A DNA stretch of 64,000 nucleotides from Turritopsis dohrnii (lineage: Eukaryota > Cnidaria > Hydrozoa > Anthoathecata > Oceaniidae): assembly GCA_027922465.2 (NCBI GenBank), contig BQMF02000020.1, forward strand, positions 1,488,001 to 1,552,000. Direction: 5' to 3'. Under the pieces are notes generated by a model. It did not search any database. It had not been told where the DNA came from and worked only from the letters and a program-made list of their open reading frames with translations. This document shows positions 1 to 9,478 of this stretch, one piece after another; the first letter of the stretch is position 1, and each line of letters starts with the position of its first letter. A program made the translations under genes and the position numbers.

Positions 1-2142
1 CCAGTTTCCGTGACTACTTTGAAATTGACATGCATCGAGTACTTAAAACATTCCAGTGGTCACTCTTCCTGTTAACAAGTTCTAGTAGATTTTACTGATT
101 AAGTTTATAAGCGTGTGTTTCTTTAAACCTTCTAGCAAATCGAGTATTTTTTTCTCATTAAATACATTTACAAGAACAGAAAATTTCAACTCTATGTTTT
201 AAAATCGAAGTGAAATACTTTTTTATAAGAAACTTATAAAAAATATAATTATAGATTTGAAGATTACTTATCGTATTAGAATAATTGGCTTTCAAATTGA
301 CTCCATTTCTTAGCATAAAGGTTGGACTTACTGGGCGGTTTTGTTAGTCAACTGAGCTTCAGTGACTCTCACAAGCTTCTCATTCGAGACATTCGAGATG
401 TGGTGTCATTAAGGCTTGCGATGTTTACTTTGCAGACATTTGCTTATAATATAACAAATATATTATCTGATATTGATGATGATCATTACATGGTCTACTT
501 TCACTGGATTACATGTTCTGTACCTCCCACCTGATCACTAAGCGGATTCATGAGTAACTAAAATTAAGAAAAGAAAGAAAAAAATAATATTTAATCCGAC
601 ATATAAAATAACCCATGAATGTAACAGGTGGGTCAATTTTTAATTCGCTCCAAAAACTGAGAAAGTCTCATGGGAAGCCTCCGACCCTTGCTTTGTTAAA
701 ATATGAGAAGTTTAATAAAGGCAGCCCTCTAAACGTCTTGGCTGTACTCCCATATTCTGTATCAATCTTTTTAATTTTTTTTGACATCAGTCGTGATCTT
801 TGAAAGAACATCTTTTATTGTCATTATTAAGCAAGTTTCCCATAAGTAAAAGTTTGACAAATATCTGTAAATGTCTGCATCTGTATAAATACCTATAGAA
901 TTTAATCGATTGAGAAATAATGTTACAAGAATTTTACACTTTTTTCTTACAAAAGAAACATGTTGAGTGAACAGGCAACACTTCCGTGCTAGTATCTCGC
1001 ATCCAGGGTTTATTTTAGGGTCCGGGTTTTGTCTTAGAACCTTTTAAGAAACTCCAAGTCCATTAGGGCAGTTTACTTCCTACTGGACACGCACTGACTA
1101 GTGTGGGCTTTTTATCAAAGGAAAACCCTGAAAGGAATATATAAAATATCCTTGTTGCGACTTTCCTAATCTAATTATAAGATTAACATAATGGTCGCAA
1201 AATTAATCTTGGTATTTTGCAAATGTTCTTATTTGTTTTCCTGCTAATTTCTTGGCCGCCTAATAATGATGATTATGAAAAAATGATTTTCTCGTGAAAT
1301 GTAAACTGCATATTTAGTAGCCATTAATGTAATCCACTTTCTTTACAGATTAAGGGCTAGTTTATACAATTCTCTTTTGACTTGTAATCATTTCCAAATG
1401 GCCATGAAAAACATGTTATTTGCACTTATAGACTCGATTGTCGTTCCTGAAACCTGATTTTTAAAAATACTTTTATAAGTACCGCACTTGCAGAAAGCAC
1501 ATACAGTACCACTGTTTTCAATCCTGAGATCTTGATGGTTTTGCATCGTGTAAAGTAGACTTTACACTCATCGGTAAAGTTGTGATTTTCAAAAAAGAAA
1601 TCAAGTATTTTTAATGGTCTGTAATGTGTATGTGTGGGAAGAAAACAGTACTCCATTCAAATTCTTTGTAACCATAAAATTTTGCTATCTTTTCCTGTTT
1701 GTTTTGTTTTCAATATTACATGGATGAAAAAATTTATTATTTACATCTGTTTAAATTTACAAATATTTAGTTCTTCTCTCGACATGTACAAATAAATACT
1801 CCGAAAAATATGTTCTTTTTTTTAAATATGGGAGCCAATATATACAAAACAAAGTCATTCATTTCTTTCGCACATGATGTTTTTAATGTACGTGGGTATA
1901 TATTGATGCGTGCGCAAGTGATTTCCAGCTGGCAAGATGGCCAGTATATTTTCATCATCATCATTAAATTGCTTTTGAAAATGTTTAAACAAGGACAAGA
2001 CTGCTATGAAACGTTGCGTCACCAAGCAATTGTCTCGATTATTATTGTCTCGTTGAATATCTTTCGAACGCATAATAATACTAGGACATTTCCAAGGAGT
2101 ATAAGCAAGAAGCTGCTAATAAGATTTTCATCTTGTTTCCTG
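1..2142. other. Intergenic, no gene recognised
   Basis: AT-rich sequence with many stops in all frames. Short open frames (for example at 322-534 and 615-803) show no domain, no matched splice sites and no codon bias I can recognise. The part next to 2143 presumably includes the 3' UTR of the minus-strand insulin-like gene; an AATAAA on the minus strand lies near 1731-1736, about 410 bases past the stop, and could be its poly(A) signal. Confidence 0.5.
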
Positions 2143-2663
2143 TTAGCAAGCATATTCAGCAACTTCGGCATACGAACATTTCTCTTTACAGCATTCCTCA
2201 TCAGCGTTGTCAGTACCACCAACGAGAACTTGCCGCCTTTTTCTACGGGAATGTAGAAAACCAAGTGCCTCATGGGAAGGGAGAAGATCCACAGAACGTG
2301 GTTTTACCATATCTACAAATATAACCGGAACCAGTTACACATAATCGTAAAAAAATAAAGAATTTCAATGTACTATTTGCATTTCAAAAGTATTCCAAAG
2401 AAATGGACAAACAAACAATTATTTGTTTTACCTGAAAGCGACCGTTTTGCTCTTTTGCTTACGGAATTTGCTTTAAATCTGCATATTGCCTGCCAGACCC
2501 TGATAAACGTCTCACCACAAAGCAAGCGTGTATGACCAGTTTTCTTCTCAATGTGTTGGTTGCGATGACCAATATTATTATGATGGTTACTATTAACAAC
2601 TACTTGAGAAAAACTTCTTTCTGAAAGAATAATCATTATCGTGATATAAACTATTAAAGGCAT
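2143..2663 (-). CDS. Insulin-like peptide precursor 1 (two exons, 133 aa)
   Basis: Secreted prohormone of the insulin/relaxin superfamily, expected to act through an insulin-type receptor tyrosine kinase. Exons: 2663-2432 and 2312-2143 (minus strand). Exon 1 encodes a hydrophobic signal peptide starting MPLIVYITIMIIL and a B chain, LLCGETFIRVWQAICRF, with the classical LCG and Cx11C spacing. A short connecting region follows, with dibasic sites (KRAKR, RRKRR). Exon 2 encodes the A chain, EECCKEKCSYAEVAEYAC, followed at once by a stop. The intron is phase 1 inside the C-peptide, the usual place in this superfamily. Seen: six cysteines in insulin order. Odd: there are nine residues between the last two A-chain cysteines, where insulins have eight. 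A TATA-like box lies about 120 bases upstream. A similar gene lies 7 kb away on the same strand. Family call is firm; orthology to a particular insulin or relaxin is not determinable. Confidence 0.9.
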
Positions 2664-2779
2664 TTTATCTTTCTTTCTCGTTTGTGCTTCGTGCTTGTGT
2701 TTGTGCGTAACCGTATATTACTCCGTGCGACCAGTAGTTCGTTGAAAGAATGGTGCATGAATTAAATCCGTTCGATTTT

Positions 2780-2787
2780 CTTTTATA
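2780..2787 (-). promoter_or_regulatory. Possible TATA box of insulin-like gene 1
   Basis: On the minus strand this reads TATAAAAG, about 117 bases upstream of the start codon at 2663, a plausible core-promoter position if the 5' UTR is short and unspliced. A second AT palindrome (CTATTTATAG) lies at 2802-2811. Inference from motif and position only. Confidence 0.35.
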
Positions 2788-5006
2788 CGTACGCTTTGTT
2801 ACTATAAATAGAACAAGAGCGCGTAGCGTGTTGTGTCTCTTTCATAATGGCTGACATTTCTTCATGATAATGGTTAGCTCTTGTTATGCACTCTTCCTGA
2901 ACAATTAAAATGGTGAGAAAGTTTTATTATTTCCCACTTACGCTGAAAATTACTCCTTGAAGCTTCACCAAACAATCAAGTCTATTCACACAGGTATTTA
3001 GAAATATTTCTAAGTGGAGATCTCAATCACTCACTTCTAAATATACAAAAACAGATTCAAAAAGAAAACAAAATGCGGGAAAATATAGTAGGTGAAGTAA
3101 TTGTTCCTATATAAACGCTTGCTATGACAATCTGTGAAACAAATACCATTGTAAAAAAAAAGGATGACATAATTTATTTATTTAGCTGTATTCATAGAGT
3201 CAACGCAAAAAGCTTTTAGATTTAGTTCCTTTCGAAATTATTAGGAAATAAATCACAAGGATGTTGCAATACTTTGAAAGAAAAGTCAACAAAATCACTC
3301 TAAATCTGATGTTTTATACTGTGCATATAAACAGGAAATTTTTCAACGTGTCTTTTGAACAATGCCTTTTAATCCGAAGTGGTTTTTAATTGATGTACAC
3401 TGAAAATCGTTTCTTAATGGAAAACAAGAAATCAAAAAATCTTGCTTTCAGACATGCATTGAATCATGAAAACTATTGTAATTTACGAAAATTCCTCTTG
3501 AACCCAATATGTTTATGACGGGAGTGTCAAACGGTGACACTATTCCGTTCTGTCGTGCTGTTTCTTTATCGACAATCTAACAATCTAACGATACGTCGCT
3601 AGCTCAGGAATTTCCTACCACCATTAGCATTCAGGGTGTTTCACATGAAACAAACCTTGTATACACTCCTACACAACAGGTCGTTGAATCAAGGGCCACC
3701 ATGACGTCATTTTTGATACGTACTACTTTCCGTGACAAGCAAGTTTTACGTCATGTCTTCGCTAACATAAATAAACATCGGTGTGAGTAGTCAAAACAAA
3801 CACACTGTTACGTGGGGTGAATAACAAAAAAAATAAATAAGACCACATAACTCATTGCTAACTGTGGTGTCTCTACCTTCCATATAGAAATGATATAAAA
3901 TATCCTTGAGTATTCTTAGCTAACATGCGGAGGTGGATCCAGTGGTTATTCAAAATGTATGGAGGATTGTGGAGATAGCAAATTAAAACGTGCAAATGAC
4001 CTTAATGAACAATTGAGATATTTACTATACTATTATTAATATATTCATCCACATTTTTTAACTACCTCTAAATCCGCCTCTAATATACACCTATCAATTT
4101 TTAGGAGAAAATATATGTGCGATATATTACATATTTGAGATTAGAAATTGCAAAATCTCTGCGATGGAGTTGCAGGTTTAAGGAAACATACACAAAATTT
4201 CAATAGAAGTGCTCTCCATCGCAGTGATTTTTTGACGATTTCTGGGTGTATACTGTTTGGATAAAGTAACGACATCTCATGATTTACAGCATATCTAGAC
4301 TTCCATTTTGTGTATTTCTTGTTAACAATATTATTTCGAACATTTACGATGGTTATTTCCTGAAAATGATAGGTAACTACAACAATGATTTTTGAAGATG
4401 AAAATAAAACCCTGTAGTTTTTGGACAAAACCGATGCAACGATCTCGAGATGTTCCATCTTTGAATTACTTTATGGTAGTTGTATATAGTATCCGAACAG
4501 TAGCCCGATGGACAATAACCCGACCCGACGACGACGGGTTAGTGTCAGTCGGGATATCATCCTAGAGTCGTTGTATATTTACTTCTTTAGAACGTGCTTT
4601 TTATCAATACGCTCCGATTGTGACGAAAATAAACATAGATAAACATGTATAGAAAAAACAAATTGTGACTATGCATTTACTAATTGCGCACTTTCCCGCC
4701 ATATTTAGACATGCCAACAACCCACGCTGCGATTTAGCGAAGTGCAAATATTTCACGATTTCCACGAACTGTCACTTAATTTAAATTTTTATTTTCCCGA
4801 TTAGCACTAATATGTTTATTCAAACTGATTTTCAGTTTTCAAAGTCCAGGAAGTCATTTCGAAGGGTAAAATGCATCCTATATCCTGCTAGTTCTTCTGC
4901 AGATACGTCATAGATTACTTGATCAGTGGCATCTCTATAAAGCTGACACTACGTAAAGCGGACACCTCTTTAAAACGGACAGTTTATTTAGGAACGAATG
5001 GATTTA
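2788..5006. other. Intergenic stretch upstream of insulin-like gene 1
   Basis: No coding region recognised. It holds a decayed copy of a hairpin MITE (listed separately) and, at about 4930-5000, a stretch with several copies of the TAAAGCGGACA-type motif that also marks the termini of the adjacent pogo-like transposon. This suggests an older related insertion beside the present one. Confidence 0.4.
4150..4250. mobile_element. Decayed hairpin MITE, copy A
   Basis: The right part (TCCATCGCAGTGATTTTTTG, then GACGATTTCTGGGTG) is the reverse complement of the left arm of a hairpin element at 52775-52898, and a related copy lies at 22737-22852. The left arm here is partly recognisable (GCAAAATCTCTGCGATGGAG). 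No coding capacity. Confidence 0.5.
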
Positions 5007-6011
5007 CAGTCAAACTCTTATAAAAAAGTCTCTATAAAGCGGACACTCCATAAAGCGGACACTTTTTTCAGGTCCAAAATGAACTTTTTGCCTATAAAAA
5101 ATCTCTCTAAAGCGGACACAGACACAAAAACTATTTTTCAAGTAAAATAACTTTCATGGAAAATTTACTTTTTACAATGTTTTACTTTCTTGTGGATACT
5201 TTCAATACGTTTTACGTTTGAAAAATTAATTCAGACATCAGAAGAACTGTGTTCAAAACAGGCATAAGTGAGTGTTCTGTCTGACCATTTTAAAAAATGC
5301 TGCGCTTTATTTTATAAAGCTGGTGATTCCGGCAAATCTTATCAGGAAGCGTTCCACTTCGGGGTAAAAATTGATCTAGAGATTCTGGAAACCAAAATTT
5401 TCTTCGTCGTCCACCAACCATGGTAGGCGACATTATAGGCAAATTACTCTTTACTCTTTACTGTTTTTTTTTAGAATTATTTGTTTATTTTGTATACATC
5501 TGGGAAAAACTCGTTATTAGGATGTTGATTACTTCTCAGCGAACGCAGTATAACGAAACCAAAATTACGTTTTCAGGCTTCTGTTCTTTAATATTTTAAC
5601 TGGAATATTAAGTGGTTTTGAAACCCTTTGAGCAACGGGATCCAAATACATAGGGTATGAACCTGGTTCCATAGTTTTTGGAATAATTGGCCTAATAAAA
5701 GAGCCAATACCGGTATTAGGCTTCCTTTTTAGACGGTATAGCGGTATTTGACCAAAAATTTTGACGGTATGACGGTATTAGAAACCCCCGAAAGCCCCCC
5801 ATTACCATCCTCAGGTTTCAAGTACTAATTTTTTATGCGTGGTATCCTTGAACAAACGAATTATATGAAAATTGATGGTCTTTTTCGACAATTATGTTGA
5901 TTTTCTCATCAATGTTTTTTAACAAAACTTCACAGATCGACATTTTCATTTCAGTTTCACAAAATCGAAACACAAATTTTTATATTTTTACAGTCGAACG
6001 GAAATCAAATG

Positions 6012-6815
6012 TCAGATTTCTAAGATTTCTAACAAATGTGTATATGGATACTCACTTTGGATACTTTGGAAGGCTTCTGAATGTAAGTTGCTGTCAGCTC
6101 TCCTCAAGGGAAAGTAAGTAGGTAGCAATGGTTCGTCTGGTACAGTTTTGAGGCAATTTCTCAGTGTTACACTTAGTAAGACTTCGGACTTGGGTAAGGT
6201 ATTGAAAAGTTTTAGTCCTTCTTCCGTTAGGCTCCCTTTCCAAACATTTCTATGTATGCATTGAAGCAACAGCCTAAGAAGAACATTTACAACCAAGTCT
6301 CTGGTTTGTATAAGCATAAATGCCACCAAGTCCCTCACCATCATTGAAATTAGGAACTAAGCCCTCTATGCTTTTCCATGTGTAGATGATTCTATAATGT
6401 TTTCTGCGCCCTTGAAGACTGTACAGCCTAAGATCACAAACCTTTTCCCAATAATTCAGATTTTGTAAGGAATATATTTTTGTAGTGACTCCAGCTCCTG
6501 AGTAGTACAACATTTGGATGGTGACCACAACTTGGAACAGTAGTCAAGATGAGGTAGAGCAAGGGTCTTCCACAATGTAACCATTAAAGTGTTGTCCCTG
6601 CTCTTGAATGTGCGATAGATACAGGCGCTTATGTTCTTTACTTTTTGTATCTGGTTTCTTAGGTGTAGATCGTATGTAAGGTCATTGGTCAAAGTTACTC
6701 CGAGGTCTTTCAGAAAAGTTTTTACATCGCCACAAGTATCGGATGAGTATTCGAATATGTTTTTCAGCTCCTCGTTACGTCTTAAGTGCTCAAATTTTAG
6801 ACCGTTCGGTTTCAT
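6012..6815 (-). mobile_element. LINE reverse-transcriptase C-terminal fragment
   Basis: Open pieces on the minus strand in shifted frames (6456-6815, 6274-6528, 6012-6344) together match the C-terminal third of a non-LTR reverse transcriptase. They include the thumb-like pattern TLWKTLALPHLDYCSKLWSP, then LQKYIPYKI and YWEKVCDLRLYSLQGRR. Frameshifts show that it is dead. It sits inside the pogo-like element, so it probably inserted after that element. Confidence 0.7.
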
Positions 6816-6859
6816 GTTGTTCTGAGATGTGTATGAGATGTAAATTGATGCTTATTTGA

Positions 6860-8395
6860 AAGAAAAGCTGCCACAAATATGTCACTTTCAAAGCACCAGC
6901 TTGCTGGTAAACTGAGCGAAAAGACTTTATCTCTTGAAGGAAAGGTGAATTGTTTAGACTTTCCAAAAGGGAATCCGACGTTTGGATGAAGAAAACTTGC
7001 AGAAATATTTAAAATTGGAATATTTGCTGCTGCAAACATTCTTAAAGAAAAAAAGACTATCTGTAGCCAGTATGAATTATTCCAAGAAAAGTCTAAGAAA
7101 CGTAATCGCCCTGGTAAGTAAGAAAAAGTCAATGACATTTTGTCCCTAAGATGTTGGCCCAATGCTTAAAGAAGAAGCCATGACGATCAAAGTAAGTCTT
7201 CAAGACAGTAGCCTTGACAGGTTTCATGATTTTGATGGGTGATTAGACGCATTGGAAAAGTGCTTATGCCATTAAAGAACACCGAATTGTTGGCGAGGCT
7301 AGAGATGTTCCAGAAGAAACAATCACGTCCTGGATGGAAAGAGTTCAGGAATTAACCGAAGGTTATTTGTTAGAAAATATCTGGGACATGGATGGGTCTG
7401 GTTGTTTTTATAAGTATCTGCCTGACAAAGGACTACAATTCCGGACATAAATTGTGGCAGTATTGATGTTTATCATGAAGAATTCAAACACCTCCTCCTC
7501 CAGCATCAATGTTTTGATTTGTGTCCAGCTAGGGGCCCCAACAAACACTGATAACATTGATGGTGGAAGAAGGGGGGCCTCACGATGTGAATTTCATGCT
7601 TATTGCCACAATATTTTGGCCAGGATGGCAAAAATCCAAACAAAAATTCACCATAGCTTTTTCAGCCAATGCTGCCGGGGAAAAGATCGATGAGTCGGTT
7701 GTGATATGGAAGAGTGAAAAGAGTGCTTCAGATATTTAAGCAATAAATAACGACCAGCTTATGTACACTATTTTTCTAACTCAAACTCATGGATGAAATC
7801 CGATATTATGCATGCTGTACTGACTCGTTAAAACAGAAAGCTGTAAGTTGGGAAAAGAAAATTAGTTTTGATCCTAGATAATGCTACGTGTCATCCTGAA
7901 TCAATAATAGATTCATATTCGCAAATAAAGATTATTTTTCTACCTAAGAATACAACTTCGAGACTCCAACAAGTTGATGCTGGAATCATTCAAAACTTTA
8001 AGGTAAATTATAGAAAGACACTTTAAGTGTGTACTAGCTAGAATCAACGAAACGAAACGCAAATTATTAAAGATGTAGACATACTAGTGGCCATTCAATG
8101 GGCTCAAGAAGCATGGAGAGAAGTAACAGCGGTGACAATAAAAAATTTTGTTTTGAGAAAATGTGGGATTAGCAGAGATGATGATTTAATAGAGCCTCCA
8201 ATCAATGAACATGAAATCGACGGCGACACAAACGCGAGAAGATTGCATTAATGTCGTTTTAAATGAAAAAAGCATCACACAAGAAATTTCAGTTGAAGAT
8301 AACAATGAAATTTACGAGGAAGAGACAGCTGAGATTGAAGATGACACACCAAGCTTGACTGAAAATTTCAAATCTATATGTTCTTTGACATAAGT
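6860..8395 (+). pseudogene. Broken CENP-B/pogo-family transposase
   Basis: Transposase of the surrounding DNA element, which would bind the terminal repeats and cut and paste the element. The N-terminal part (from about 6870) resembles the CENP-B/psq helix-turn-helix region: LSLEGKVNCLDFPKGNPTFG, then AAANILKEKKTI. The catalytic core follows from about 7380, with MDGSG, LDNATCH and QQVDAG motifs. The C-terminal part, IQWAQEAWREVTAVTIKNF then LRKCGI, at about 8090-8170 is typical of the family tail. An acidic tail ends at 8391. At least several in-frame stops and frame changes separate these blocks, so no functional protein is expected. Similar tails occur in other transposons in this window. 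Confidence 0.75.
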
Positions 8396-8830
8396 ATAAA
8401 CATACATGATTTATCATATAATACGCGATAAGTTCGCACAGTTTCTGCAACACCCTCTTCAATCGACGCCATGTTGATAAAAGTTTTCGTTTCAACAAAA
8501 TTCAAATGTTTCTATGCCTGTTATGTTTCTTTGTTTTCCGGTTCACATTATCAAAAAAACACGACATAAATAAGCATATCATAAGCATAAGAATATCAAA
8601 ATTTTCTGATAATCTTATGGTTTATGTTATGCTTATGTCGGGCATGTTCACACGGGTTTTTTCTTATGCTTATGTTTATATTTATGTTTATGTCAAAGAT
8701 GTGAACCAGGTTTTAGAGACCCATTCGTGACTTATTTTTGCTAAATATAAATTTTTATATGGAATCTCTCCATAGAGCGGACACTTTCTTCAGGTCCCAA
8801 TGGTGTCTGCTTTACAGAGATTCTACTGTA

Positions 8831-9478
8831 TCAAATAGATATTCAGCTTTTTGGTTAATTCGAAGTGTGTGAATGAAGAAAAGTAACTACGAGAGACCTC
8901 AGTTTTATTCACTGTGTATTGCAATAGTGTATAATAATGTGCTTAGGAACCATCCAAATTCTTCATTGTAATATACTGTGGGCAAAATGCTAATAGTTTT
9001 GTAACAGACCCTTTTACCCATTGCTTTGAACTTCGTTTGGAACGCCGTTCCAATACTTTCGGTTCCGTTACTTTCTAAAAAGCAGATTCTTAGAGAAGCC
9101 AAAAGAAACAGACGCAGAGGAAAACTTCAGGGACAAAGTGGCTGAAAAGTCTCTGTTACCTCTTAAGTTGTATTTTGTTTTGTAGTTATTAAACACTTAG
9201 TTACCTTTGTAGGTTATCGAGCTCACCTTATTTAAAAGGAAAAGAGATGTGTGTTTGATACAAGGCTGCTCACTACGGTCATTCCTCTATACATTCAAAA
9301 CACCCATTAAGCGTGAAAAAAAGCATGTGTGGAGCGACTAATTACAGAAAAAAGCTGGCAGTTTTATCAAGAGAGATAGAAATTTTAGATTTAGATTTAC
9401 TACTGGAATTAATGATATTTTATTCTTCTTAAATATTTACAGAGATGGCGGTCTTCTGTAAAGTATATGGTCGCCAGT
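8831..9478. other. 3' flank of insulin-like gene 2
   Basis: No gene recognised. It should contain the 3' UTR of the minus-strand insulin-like gene that stops at 9479. I see no clear poly(A) signal close to the stop. Confidence 0.35.

Larger units (their letters stand above)
5007..8828 (+). mobile_element. Pogo/Tigger-type DNA transposon (Tc1-mariner superfamily), inactive
   Basis: The ends read CAGTCAAACTCTTATAAAAA on the left and, as reverse complement on the right, CAGTAGAATCTCTGTAAAGC. Both are flanked by TA (5005-5006 and 8829-8830), the target duplication of this superfamily. AAGCGGACAC motifs sit inside both termini. The interior encodes a broken CENP-B-type transposase on the plus strand: an HTH region at about 6870-7130, then DDE-region pieces at about 7388-8200. 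Visible landmarks are DMDGSG..FYKYLPDKG, LDNATCH and LPKNTTSRLQQVDAG, which supply the three acidic positions. Many stops and frameshifts break it, and a minus-strand LINE fragment interrupts the 5' half. It lies between the two insulin-like genes. Confidence 0.85.

Noticed and set aside
2019..2273. Minus-strand 84-codon frame at the insulin-like gene 1 A-chain
   Set aside because: It is out of frame with the A chain; the correct frame ends at 2143 with the six-cysteine pattern complete.
8505..8730. Plus-strand frame with YVYIYVYV tail as a membrane peptide
   Set aside because: It arises from TATGTTTATGT-type low-complexity repeats at the 3' end of the transposon.
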